In this document: piece after piece, positions 1 through 10,686 of the stretch
Layout of the letters: each line of letters starts with the position of its first letter
How positions within the stretch are numbered: position 1 is the stretch's first letter
Notes under the pieces: model-generated
The model's database searches: none
What the model saw: the letters and a program-made list of their open reading frames with translations, nothing else
Told to the model about the DNA's origin: nothing
Assembly: GCA_921293015.1 (NCBI GenBank)
Contig: OV121097.1
Location: forward strand, 29,237,429 to 29,301,428
Source: Phorcus lineatus
Lineage: Eukaryota > Mollusca > Gastropoda > Trochida > Trochidae
Direction of reading: 5' to 3'
Length of the DNA: 64,000 bases
Program-made: the position numbers and the translations under genes

Positions 1-479
1 AAAACCAATTAAAGTTTGGTGGGTCAACATGATAATAATGAATAAGTACATTTGAGTTCGATTCTTTCTGCTGGCAGTTGCTGAAGGTTGCTGAATTCTG
101 ATGCTGCTACTGATAACATTTTGAAAAGAAATTATGAATGCTTGCACTCACAGCAAATTGTAGTTGACACAGTAATGAAAGTTACTACCCTCCAATGTAG
201 ATTGACTCTTTTGAAAGATGACAAAGTGATATGATGGACTGTTTAAAGCAGACTATAATAATATTTACTCAGATACTGTTCACAACTTTATTTATCCCAA
301 TTTCTATCTGATATTGTGCTATTAAAAACACTTTTCATGCAACACATACTGAAAAACAGTAATGTACATGTGTATGCTTTTTTTCTCTTAATATAGTCAC
401 CTGTCTCGTTTTCCTTTCAACAAGGCATTATCCTCGCTCATGACTTGGTCTTTTTTTTATGAGCAAAGAGAGTAGGTAC

Positions 480-579
480 CTGCATCTGTTCTTAATTTTT
501 TCAGTTGACCGCTTCCCAATACTCTTGCCTGGATATTGTCATCAAAGCAGTCCCTTTCAAAATGCTCTTCACAAACAAC
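480..579 (-). CDS. THAP-domain exon (C-terminal half of the zinc finger), partial gene
   Basis: Read on the minus strand, a 100-nt exon lies between an AG acceptor (TGGTACAG) and a GT donor (GTACCTAC). It encodes 33 residues starting VVCEEHFERDCF and ending GQLKKLRTDA. The C-x2-H pair followed by F and then LK...DA matches the second half of the C2CH zinc finger of THAP domains, sequence-specific DNA-binding modules of nuclear proteins and P-element-type transposases. The rest of the protein would lie beyond the left edge of the window. The likely first half of the domain is at 1216-1452. I cannot tell a host transcription factor from a domesticated or dead transposase. Confidence 0.6.
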
Positions 580-900
580 CTGTACCAAAAATTATTAAAC
601 AGTTATTTAAAACTGTCAACGAATCAAAATTATAGTCACAAATATTAAAATAAGCCCAAAAAAATAAATATTTATTCATCTATAAATTATCATTCAAAGA
701 TAACTTTTTCACAAACAACAGAATTCGATTTAATGTAAGAGTTCTACAAGGTCAGTATTACCATAATTATGCATTGTCTGAATTTTTTTAATTCTAAAAT
801 AGTGAATAAGTAACCAGTTGAATTAAAAAATACTTCATGCTAATTAATAGTAATTATACATAATTTTTTCAAAATATGTACAACAATACCAAAGCAAACA

Positions 901-948
901 ATGAAGTTCAATGAAGTTCAATGAAGTTCAATGAAATTCAATGAAATT
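901..948. repeat. 10-bp tandem repeat ATGAA(G/A)TTCA, about five copies
   Basis: The unit ATGAAGTTCA is repeated three times exactly, then twice with G to A. It lies in a non-coding AT-rich stretch between the two THAP-like exons. Confidence 0.9.
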
Positions 949-1215
949 AAGATCCTATTCCATGCCATATCAATGCCAAATAGAATGTATTGATCATAGA
1001 GTAAAATTTCAACCTTTCGCAATAAAATTGATTTCGTACCAATAGTAAATGCATTGGGTATTTTGTGGGAATACTACTATTTAGACTGTGATGGACTAAC
1101 AAATTGCTAGTCACAATTTTCATTCCAAATCCAAACATAAGTAAGCCAAATATTGGTCGAATCAGATAAAATCGTATGCGTATGGTCGAATCTCAGTTTG
1201 ATTACGAACATGCAA

Positions 1216-1452
1216 CTAAAAGAGCGAGCTTTGGCCGAACTTGAAAGTCGCAAACGTCCAGCCCGTTCCAATGTTATGTTGCCAACGTTTTGACAGGTTT
1301 TTATACCTGTCAGGTTTTAGGATCTGAAAATAAGCTTTACCGTCTTTTCCCCGGTCGTTTCGTTTGGAGAAGCCAAAGCCTGTCAGGCGGGCATTGCGCG
1401 GTAATGCTAATGTGCGGTTTCTCCTAATTTCGTGGTGTGTCGCTGACGTCAT
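1216..1452 (-). CDS. Probable N-terminal THAP-like exon, possibly degenerate
   Basis: An open frame from an ATG (an in-frame stop lies just upstream) encodes 78 residues that include GFGFSKRNDRGKDGKAYF and KRWQHNIGTGWTF. This spacing of basic residues and Trp resembles the middle of a THAP domain, directly before the C-x2-H segment encoded at 480-579. The two N-terminal cysteines expected of C2CH are absent (TLALPRNAR stands there). The frame ends in a stop with no clear donor, and the one GT inside the final codons gives the wrong phase for the exon at 480-579. The part is therefore either decayed or wrongly delimited. The surrounding 200 bases are more GC- and CpG-rich than the rest of the region, as expected near a 5' end. 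Confidence 0.4.
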   Translation of the reverse strand: MTSATHHEIRRNRTLALPRNARLTGFGFSKRNDRGKDGKAYFQILKPDRYKNLSKRWQHNIGTGWTFATFKFGQSSLF

Positions 1453-2235
1453 ACTCCCGCTGTTTCTCGCTCTCGTTTACTGTACGAGATAGCAATATGG
1501 CAGCCCCCATCAAAACCGTCAAAACGTAATATTTCCAACTTTGAATTTTTATTGTAATTTAAGTAAAATATCTAAAACATATTGGCCGAAATGAATGGAT
1601 TTACGAATAAACATTGTTTGAAGGGCTTAATTTTCATTTGTTTCATTGGACTTACCCTTAAAAATGGTATAGAATATATCTCATGGCATCAATGTTCAAA
1701 ATCAAGGACAGAAAATATTTTGTTTTGGCGATTAATTTACATAATGCTTTAACACATGACCATGACTCCACTCAGCAACGTGACTTTGTGATCGGAATCG
1801 ATCGGAATTTGATAATCCCTTTGGTTGTTTGAGCTATCATTGTCTCTGTTTTCCTCGTTAAGTGAAATCCAGTTGAACAAGAAGTGAAAACCATTCTGAT
1901 GAGTATCTTTACTGCATTTGCTTTACTATCTTGGTAGATCAAGTCAGGTAATACCATTTCACAAGATAATTAAATATGAGTTTTTGTTTTCTGCCTACTT
2001 CACTTATCATCGAATGATTGGGTTAAGCCGATACATTAAGAGGTCTATGTTCAGATCAGAGAATTTGAGTTACAAAAAAACACAAGATATATTTTTTCAT
2101 GTAATGCTTTAGTTTTAGTATTTTAAAATGTTTTATTTGAAATTTTTTCGGCAGTGCCATGTAACTACACGTGTCGTACATGTCGATGTTGTTTAAATGG
2201 GAAACAGCACATTTCTTCAAGTCGAATAAAGTCGA

Positions 2236-2430
2236 AAACGAAAATAAATGTTTTTTATAGCAAGACAACGTCTTTTAATCAAGAGAGGTAGTTTTTAAAC
2301 CGTAGTACCAGGATCGGTTAAGCTGAAAAGCTGAAAAGGTGTTCACAATAAAATGGCCGGCAACGTTTTTTCTAAATACTTGATTTCCTCTTCGACCACG
2401 GATGATCGGGTTTAGTTATGAACAGTTTTG
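2236..2430 (+). repeat. Dispersed repeat family R4, copy 1
   Basis: About 190 bases recognisably similar to 15070-15290, 33340-33545 and 39090-39305, all in the same orientation. Shared blocks include TGCAAGACGA (degraded here), GATCGGTTAAGC, an AAAGGTGTTCACA segment and a terminal GTTATGA-like end. It has no coding capacity and no internal promoter that I can identify. Confidence 0.6.
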
Positions 2431-2686
2431 ACCAACTGAAGATGATAATTTTCGCGTAAACTATTATGTCTTTTGGAAAAATTTGAAGAAATAAAACTAA
2501 AAAAAGACGGGATACTGCCCCGTGAAGAATGAGTTCGGATGATGTAGCATCGCAACTTGATGCCCAGTGAAATCAATTTTATTAACATCGGTCTGAACTT
2601 ATTTTTTCTCTCCTCTTGTTGATTTATCTTATATGTGGATGCTTTCAAAGGTTTAACAAATAAAAATATACAGGATTTTTTAAATA

Positions 2687-2692
2687 TTTATT
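2687..2692 (-). terminator. Polyadenylation signal of the EF-hand gene
   Basis: AATAAA on the minus strand, 43 nt downstream of the EF-hand stop codon, in an AT-rich 3' flank. The position is typical of a short 3' UTR. Confidence 0.5.
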
Positions 2693-2734
2693 AGCTTATT
2701 CATTAATGATGATTAAAAATATGCATCTGTCCTT

Positions 2735-5700
2735 TTATAGCACTCGCTCATCAGACTCCGATGTTATGTCTGCTTTTACAAAGTTGTAAATCTGAAAAAG
2801 AAATTCGATGTAATTTTAGTTAAGTATTGGAACAATAAATTCAAATGTGATTATTATTTTCCATATAAAGTTTGACCTTATCACATGTTTAATCATGAAG
2901 CAACGTAATTAAAATTGCTAAATGAATTAAACGACCCGGTGCTAGGATAAACAGGTAACAACATGTTATGGAAGATGTCGACTTTATCTTGGAAATTATT
3001 ATAAACTTACCCTCCAATATTCGTCAACGAACTCTTGGACGTGTATTACTCCATCAGCTGGAATATGAAATCAATTGTTGTATGAGACGATAATGCAGCG
3101 ATTTCGTTTCTATTAATCAAATGGTAAATTCAAAAAGCTACATGAACATGCAACTCGGGGGGGGGGGGGGAGTCAAAGTGATCAGGACATTGTTAAGATA
3201 TTAGCTCTCGCCAATTGAGTACGTGCGATAGAAAATCCGAAAATAGAATATCATTAGCTAAACGATAATTGGTAAATGGACATGTTTGTCGTCAACATAT
3301 TATGCGAATAATCAACAAGTAGCGAGGAATGACGGTTTATCTGTCCTGATAAGATTATTGTTATAAATTCCGAGCTTTAGCGGGGAATTTATCATAATAA
3401 TTCACGAGGGACAGATAAACCGTAATTCCGAGCTTAGAGTTGTTTATTCTTTTTCTTACCCAAATCAAAACTAAGAATATTTGGGTACTTTTGGGAAAAA
3501 CCTTCGCGAAGGCGAGTTGCAAGTGAACTCGGTCGTTGTATTCATGCGCGACGAACAACGATTATGACATGACGAAGTTAAATGCAGTCCCAACAATTCA
3601 TTTATATGAGTGGATCATATATTAAGCAAGACAGTCTTAATGAACGAAAAAGTCAAACAAAACACATATAAAACATTTACAATTCATATCAACCAATACG
3701 AAATTAAAAACAATGATTGTTTTGAGGTCTCTTTGACAGGTGTACGCTAGACTCACTGAACGACCGAAAAGAAAGAGTTCTGTCAGCCAATCAGATCTCG
3801 AGTTATTTTTTAAAAAAAAAACTGTAATTCCCATGACCATTATGAAAACTTTAATACACGGCATATTTTTACCCGCTCGGGTAAGAAGATATGATAATCG
3901 ATGTATAAACAAGTAATTGATTATGTGCCGCATATGGTATACTTTAATAAAGAATGTCCAAAAGATTTTTTAACCACATGATTGTAAATAGAACAGCATA
4001 TATGCTAAGGGATACTTAACCAAGTATCTAAAATGTTATTTATAATCATGTTTAGTTACATTATCATTCAAATCACCCCGAGGAATATCTTCATCGTGAC
4101 CTCGGGTCATCACCATGGAATAACCAATCAGATACGAAGCTCTCAATATGAGGCATATATTATGTAACACTGAAATGTGGGTATGTATGTATGTGTGTGT
4201 GTGTGTGACTGTGGGTGTGTGTGTGACTGTGTGTATGCAGGGTGTGTGTGCGGGTGTGCGTGTGTGTGGGTGATAATGATAATATATGCTAAGATACATC
4301 TTACCATTCGAGTCATACTCAAGGAATATCCGAGGAACCTCTTGCAGTGTGATTCTACTGTTGTGGTCATGGTCCAGGTATTTATACAACTCCGTCACTA
4401 CAAACTTGGAATAGTGTGTGATGGAGGAGTATTCTTCTTTGGTCACAGAGTTGTCTCCTGTTAAATTAAGTCTTAAAATCTGAGACATAATGCATTCATC
4501 TGTAATTAGTAACGCAAGATGGTATTATTTATCATAAAATGTATACTCTGATATATTAGTGAATTAAACCTTCTGTCTGGCCACGGTGGCGTTAGCCGTT
4601 AATGTCATTCAACTTGTTGGCGATAAAGTTTATTGCCACTGGAGTTACTTCTTCAGAACAATAGTATGACGTCAAATATAGTTCTTGAATTGGCTTACTT
4701 ATGGCACCAAAACATCTTAGAACGATACAAAAAATCAAATGTAATCTGTTTCCCCTTGGTCAATAAAATCTTTGCATCGGTACACGGCCATTTATTGCAA
4801 GTTTAAGACAAGGGGCACTTCTATGTGTAACATAGCTGTTATGAAACCTATGCTATAAACTGCTAATCCCACCCCCAAGTAATCCTTAAGAAATAATCCA
4901 TAGGCTGTTGTCAAGTCACATTGTGTTGACAACTGGGTCTGTGGGTATATAAGACCCAGGTTTGTCTTAAGAAGGAAGTTGATTCTCAGCCGTGGTCCTG
5001 GAGAGAGAGTCGAGTCTCAGCCACGGGACTGAGGAGCTGTGTCTCAGCCAGGACTCAGCCATGGGCTGGTGACAGCCACAGCCGGACATGTAAACGAAGA
5101 CGCGCTGGGTGTGTTGAGGGTGCCCAGGGAAAGCGGACTGGAAGTGTTCAAGTACTTAGAGATGGTTCAAAGTACTTAGAGGAAATAAAAGCCAAGAAAA
5201 TCAACGTCTCGTCTTCTTGTTTAATCTTTCGAAGTGTGTGCCTGGTGATTGTGCTACATATGTCATTTTGATTATTACAAATTTCTGCAACGTTAATCTT
5301 TTGAATTGCACATATTAGTATTCATTTTTGAAAATGTTCAAGGGTAATATTCATTGTATATTCAAATGAGACATAACGAGTGGAAGCGTTTTAGAGTAAT
5401 ATTCAATGTATGACGAATGTCTTACAGTTGCATGTTACTTTAGAATTTCAGCCATTCAATGAAATGTGTGTGGATAATTGGTTCACTTTGGAATGTCCTC
5501 TACTATGTTTAACTTGATATCCATTAAGTCAAATATATCGAATATATCGTGATTTTGCTATACAAGTTTGTTTCTGGATTAAAAGTTTAGAAAAACAGCC
5601 TGGTTGTATTTTAGGCACATATAAATGGCTATAACAACCGTTCTTAAATTTCATATTCCTGATTATTTTATTAGATATGGAAAAATTCAGGTGTTTTGTG

Positions 5701-8685
5701 GGATTTTGGATTTGAAGGTAAAGGCAACTTGTTTTACGAACAATTTCTTATTCAATATATAATGGTTATTACAGAAGTGTCACTTCCAATGAGAAACAGG
5801 GTACAGGGGAATTTACATCATGTCACGTTAACGTCTCTTGCTATCGTTTTAGTAAATAGTAACGTAGGGAAAAACCGTGTTAATGTCAATTCGATAATTT
5901 GAGAAAAAAATTAAACGTTGTCTAAAACTCATGCTTAATGGCCAACGACCAAACAAATGACCAGGGCCCAGATTTCGAAGCTCTCTAAACACTTAGTTTG
6001 TCTTAAGTACCATATGTATCCATTAACATTGGCCTACGACATCTTAGCACCGAGAGAGATTCGAAAATCTAGGCCCAGAAGACTTACCATCTACATCCAA
6101 CAGTGTCCAAACTTTTTCAAACTCCAGGAACGTTATCTTTGAGTCATGGTTCTGGTCAAACCTCTTGAAGATCGTTCTGAAGAATTGGTCCAGATCCAGT
6201 GGGGTCGTATTTGGTGGAGATGTAGTTGCACTAGCGAATAAAATGAATAGATGATATTTTTGATTTTGCTATAGCGTTGAAGTATATTTCAATTACCCAG
6301 TTTTTCCCTTTTTAATAAAAGAACTCCCTACTTTCAGTTACTTTTTCAGTTGTTTTATTGGATGGACATATTAATTTTGAATTGAAATAGACGTGGTTGC
6401 TCAGGGGAAAATGATAATTACAATTGTGCATATATCATACTTGTTGAACTCCTTATGTTTACATAATTGGTGTCTGTCGGTAGAGACATGATAATAATTG
6501 GCGATTTGACGTTAAAATCTGATGATATATTGTATATAGACCCTATTGGAGGTAACTGGGACAGTATTGTGTAGATTATTACAGCTGATGAAATGATATG
6601 TAAATTAGATGTCTTCTGTTATATTTGTCGATTGGTTCAGCTAATCCATATGGTAAACATTGAATTGATGAAATATTGTGTACATAAGTGCAGTTAACAC
6701 AATATCGTTCATGTTGATACAGCTGATCTTCGATTGTGTAGAAGAGAAGCTGTTGCAGACAGGTGGTAGCTGAGATAATTTCGTGCACATGTGATGCTGT
6801 ATTGTGTAAATTGCTTTATATATAGCTGATGTGAATTGTGTAGATGGGGGCGATTGATGTTAATTTGCCGAGTTGATTTAGCTTGTGTTATATTTTCAAG
6901 AAGGGTAGATATGATAATATTGCATTGAAGGGTAGCTATTGTAATATTATGAAGAAGGGTGGCTATTGATATATTTTTTGAAGGATAGTTATGATAATAT
7001 TGTGCAGAAGGGTAGCTACATGTATGATAATATTTTCGTATAAGGGTAGCAATGGTCATTTTGTGAATAAATTTAGATATGGTTATATTGTGTAGATGGG
7101 GGCAATTGATTTTATTTTGCAGAGTTGATCTAGCTGATGTTATATTTTCAAGAAGGGTAGGTATGGTAATATTATTAAGCAAGGTTGGCTTGGGTAATAT
7201 TGTGAAGTAGGGTAGCTATGGTAATATTTTTTTAAGGGTAGCTATGATAATATTGTGAGGAAGGGTAGCTATGGTAATAATTTCGCAGAAGGGTAATTTA
7301 GTGAATAAATGTAGATATTGTTATATTGTGTAGATAGAGAATACTAAACGATGTCCCGTGTAATATCATATTTATGAAACGAGTGTGTGGTTTGGTATTT
7401 AACGAGCGAAAGCATGTTAGATACCGATACCATTCACAAGTTTCCTAAATATGTAATTAAACGGGACTGAGTTTAGTATTTTATTCATAACTCGCTGAAT
7501 TATATCCCAAAAAGCATGTGATGTTATGACACAATGTGTAATAACACTGTAGATTTATTAAACGGCAGTATCTTCAACGTATACGATGTAACTCTGAAAT
7601 GTACGTAGGTGAGAATGATTTAAGCGCAACACGATAAATATGTGACCTGCACTGACCTGACTGTTGAGACGCCCAACAGAAGAACAGCGAAACGTTGAAC
7701 AAAGCCAATCATCCTGTTGGGGAAAAGCACTGTGTTAATAACAATGTTTAACAATTTAATAAAATGTTTTCCTAATTGCACACTCAATGCCCTGCAATTA
7801 TGAACAACCAACGTTCCATTTCGGATCCTCTTTGAATAATATTTGTTAGAAAACAAAACTATAAAATATGAAATGTAATAAATGGCATCAGACATCAAGA
7901 ATGAAATGAATATGATTTTAATGGTAAGATTTCGAAAACTATTTTTTTTTCCTTTCAGGGCTTTGGGAATACTTTCTAGAAATTCAAATTTGTCAATTTG
8001 AATTTCCCTGTTGAAGGAAAGAATTTTTTAACGACCTGATTGTTAATTTATAGTATAAACAATATGATTATTACAAATAATTTCCAAATTCTTGAATTAA
8101 AAAATGTGTTATTTCTTTAAAACAGAATAGCTACATGTATGAATGATTAATTAGTAATATACCTTTCTGAGGTATGAACACAAACCTTCTGAGTCATATA
8201 TACTCGAAAGGTCATATAGATAATCTTATCGCAGAACAGGTGTTTTGAAATATATTAGCGCTTGTCTCTGGATTAGTCCAAACCATTTACGTGTATACAT
8301 ATTTTTACAAAGCACTGTGGTTCTCTCATTACGTATAATTGGTTCTCAATGGTCATATTACACGTTTACACGTTTACGAATATATAGATTTTCGTAACAT
8401 AGCAATTTCCTCATCAACATTGATTTTAAAGTCTAAAATCTTCTTTTACAATCTCATTGAAATAAAATCGAAACTTGTCCATCGTACCTCGCTGCGTTTC
8501 TTGATCTGACCACGGCTCTTTGACCACAGGTCCATAAGAGAAGTGTCAGACGGCCTTGACCGCCAGACTGTGTCAGCCAATAAGAGTCGAGGCTGGTAGG
8601 ACATCGGCCACTTTTGAACTGACATACAAAACATCATATCTAGCCTTTGTAAAGTCACGGGCAAAAGAAAGTATAGGTCCGTCAT
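2735..8685 (-). CDS. EF-hand calcium-binding protein, six coding exons
   Basis: Coding exons in transcript order: 8488-8685, 8163-8188, 6088-6230, 4305-4457, 3011-3057, 2735-2791. All junctions are GT-AG and phases agree throughout, giving 624 nt and 207 aa. Four canonical 12-residue EF loops are visible: DQNHDSKITFLE (100-111), DVDGDNSVTKEE (120-131), DHDHNSRITLQE (151-162) and DSNADGVIHVQE (171-182). Each has acidic, Asn or other oxygen ligands at loop positions 1, 3 and 5 and Glu at 12, so calcium binding is expected. Loops are spaced 20, 31 and 20 residues apart instead of the usual 36, so paired loops seem to share a helix. Introns split the fourth codon of loops 2 and 4. The C-terminus is short (VKADITSESDERVL). 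The first exon is least certain: its ATG at 8683-8685 is open, but an acceptor at 8568 would shorten it. No clear signal peptide or known subfamily. Confidence 0.75.
3157..3170. repeat. Poly-G tract, 14 bases
   Basis: Fourteen consecutive G on the plus strand in an otherwise AT-rich non-coding region upstream of the 3011-3057 exon. It could form G-rich structure and is prone to length error. Confidence 0.9.
3306..3449. repeat. Foldback (MITE-like) element, about 144 bp
   Basis: The left arm contains ACGGTTTATCTGTCC and the right arm contains its complement GGACAGATAAACCGT. Outer parts (GAATAATCAAC against GTTGTTTATTC) and inner parts (ATTGTTATAAATTCC against GGAATTTATCATAAT) also pair, so almost the whole segment folds into one hairpin. 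It lies in an EF-hand intron. Confidence 0.65.
4179..4272. repeat. TG/CA microsatellite, interrupted
   Basis: A (TG)n tract with GTAT, GACTG and GCGGG interruptions, in the intron directly after the 4305-4457 exon of the EF-hand gene. Open frames across it are artefacts of its low complexity. Confidence 0.9.
4826..5258 (+). mobile_element. Solo LTR of a retrotransposon
   Basis: A 433-bp segment begins TGTAAC and ends GCTACA, near-perfect TG...CA inverted ends, and is flanked on both sides by TATG (4822-4825 and 5259-5262), a 4-bp target duplication. It carries a TATA box (TATATAAG at 4946-4953) and an AATAAA signal at 5184-5189 near its end. It is more GC-rich than its surroundings and contains repeated CAGCC motifs. 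No gag-pol sequence or second LTR is present in the window, so it is a solo LTR left by recombination. The 4-bp duplication fits Ty3/Gypsy-like integration, but the family cannot be named from an LTR alone. It sits in an intron of the EF-hand gene, opposite in orientation. Confidence 0.75.
5964..6076. mobile_element. Short inverted-repeat MITE, family M1, copy 1
   Basis: The left end GGGCCCAGATTTCGAAG is inverted at the right end (ATTCGAAAATCTAGGCCC), with further internal pairing of CTTAGT-like blocks. A second copy is at 23340-23454. The right end stops about 7 bases before the donor of the EF-hand exon at 6088-6230. Confidence 0.7.
6890..7290. repeat. Degenerate minisatellite based on AAGGGTAGCTATGGTAATATT
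   Basis: About a dozen imperfect units of roughly 30-40 bp with the core AAGGGTAGCTATG(G/A)TAATATT, intermixed with a longer block (TGTAGATGGGGGC...GATGTTATATTTTC) that occurs twice. It is in an intron of the EF-hand gene. A 157-residue minus-strand open frame here is a by-product of the repeat. Confidence 0.8.
7340..7480. repeat. Palindromic element, about 140 bp
   Basis: AATACTAAAC at the left pairs with GTTTAGTATT at the right. Blocks GTCCCGT/ACGGGAC and ATATTTATGAAAC/GTTTCCTAAATAT also pair, giving arms of about 50 bp around a loop with GAGCGAAAGCATG. Likely a MITE relic. Confidence 0.6.
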
Positions 8686-10231
8686 ATTGATGTAAATTTA
8701 AAACTTTTGAAAATACCAAATGTTACTGATACTCAAAATGATGGAATGCTTTAAAACACTTGATACATATAGCAAAAACACAACTTGTGTTGCTGTATTT
8801 TTTAGAAACCGGAAAAATCATGAATTCCGTTTTAAAACAAATTACATGAAAACTAAGCGCACAAAATATGTACACATTGATATGCTAGATACTGTAATAT
8901 CTTAGCAGATGAAAAAACACAAAAGGAATGGCAAAGTTGACCCAGTATCATGTATATTTTCAGCAAAACGTGTTGATCATACAAATCAATGTGATACGAT
9001 CTGCATTACAACAACAATGGTGTTAATTCTTTTAATTTATCTTATCTATTAAAAGATTGGCAAATGATTTTTCAGAGCGTCCCTCTCTTCCAACTTTTCC
9101 TCAATTTTTGATGGTCAGAAAAAAGCCATACGTACGCCGACTTGTGATTGTTTGAATGAATTGACGGTGAAAGGTCACTGTCAAGGTCGTCATTTGGAGC
9201 CGTGGTCAGATAAAGTAATGCAATGAGGTACAAGGGACAAGATTTGACCTGATTGCAATGAGATTGCTTCTTTTAAGAAGTTCATTTGTTTTGCTGTAAA
9301 CATTCTTAACACAATAATGTTTGAAATATCTTTATAAACGCAAAAATCCTTATTACACGGTGCTGTTTAAAGACAATTTCTTTATCATATGTTCCCTTTG
9401 TGATCTATCCTGTCAGAAAAGGCGATCATGACAATCATATTGGTATATTCTTCAACAAGGTAATGTGTATAAACGTTTTACAAGATTACTAATGTGTGCC
9501 TTTTGGCTGAAACCTCCAGGAAACGGGAAATTGTGGATTAATTTACCAAGAACGACGGAATTTAACGACTCTGTTTCCGGCATTACTCAAAGTCCAATGA
9601 CATAAACTTACAATTTGGTATGAATGTAAACAAATTCAATAGGTAAAGTTTCTTTAGACCTCTTATTGTCCAAATTGTGTAACATCAGATAAGTTCATTG
9701 GCATCATCATTTATTTTCATGACTACATATGTTTAAATATTACTATGTCAAGAATGTCAAACTATTTGAGCAGTGCTCACTTTCACCTTGTAGATCTACA
9801 AGTAGCGGTATTGTAACTCACCGAAAGTGACGTTATAGGCTTGTTTGATTTTATGTATCCGCAATATTTTGCCATCCAGAACAATTTCAATAAAGGTAGT
9901 CTAATACAGCAATTTTGATGAAATTGGTTTTTCTGCATTTGACATATGTCATGATGAATTTGTTTCGCCTTGGTCATAATATTGAACTATGATTTGTTTA
10001 ATACGTTTCATCAAAATGAATAGATCCATAATTCCATACCCTTACAAGACAGTGCCCTTGGAGAATGGATAGATGATAGCATTATTTGATTGAGCTGTCA
10101 TTATTAGATAATAAACGTTTCATGCTGTAGACTCTAAAGGGGGACGAACTCGTTCAATCGGAGGTTTCCTCTCCATAACGGCCTGACAAAAGCCCATGGA
10201 AGCAGATTGAGCTTTTGATTGGATACATTGT
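8686..10231. other. Intergenic, no gene recognised
   Basis: AT-rich sequence between the EF-hand gene and the TIR element at 10242. Short open frames have no motif or splice context. A stretch near 9225-9270 (GGTACAAGGGACAAGATT) resembles the interior of the TIR element at 15739-16059, so it is probably a relic of the same family. Confidence 0.5.
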
Positions 10232-10686
10232 GACTTCTGATCAGTCTGATTCAAATCGACCGTGTTCCGAGGAATAAAAGTGTCAAAATATTGACTCTAT
10301 CGAGATTCGAACTCTTTCTGTCTAGGCTATCCTCTCCAATAGGTCTGACCGCACCCTACTGTTGCGCACGTTCTTGCGTAAACTAAGCTAACCAATCACA
10401 ATGCGTGCGGCAAAAGCATTAGGTATCAGTAGCCAGGGGCAAGTAACTCCCAGTTACCATTCGTTAACCTTTATCGCCGTTATGTTTATTTTAAACGCGA
10501 TGATGTGATGGTTCGCTACTGACTAGGTTTTGTCTGCGCTAAACTGGTGTCGGCACGTGCGAGCAGTGAGGATGCCTTCAGACCTAGTGGAGAGGATAGC
10601 CTAGACAAATAGACTTCAAATCTCGATAGACCCAAAACTTTTATTCCTCGGAACACGGTCGATTTCAATCAGACTGGACTTCTGAT
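10232..10686. mobile_element. Non-autonomous TIR element, 435 bp, with 10-bp target duplication
   Basis: The element proper is 10242-10676. Its ends are CAGTCTGATTCAAATCGACC and, read in reverse complement, CAGTCTGATTGAAATCGACC. The inverted repeats run for about 110 bp with few mismatches and share CCGTGTTCCGAGGAATAAAAG and GTCTAGGCTATCCTCTCCA blocks. GACTTCTGAT flanks both sides exactly (10232-10241 and 10677-10686). There is no transposase frame inside. Long TIRs with a 9-10 bp duplication fit Mutator-like elements best. hAT is less likely, since the duplication exceeds 8 bp. Confidence 0.85.

Noticed and set aside
4036..4488. 150-residue minus-strand open frame rich in His/Thr
   Set aside because: Only its first part is the EF-hand exon (4305-4457). 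The rest is translated intron and CA microsatellite. A later piece with DLNDNVTKHDYK does not give a proper EF loop, whereas the exon at 3011-3057 does.
6709..7182. 157-residue minus-strand open frame
   Set aside because: Repetitive product of the minisatellite at 6890-7290.
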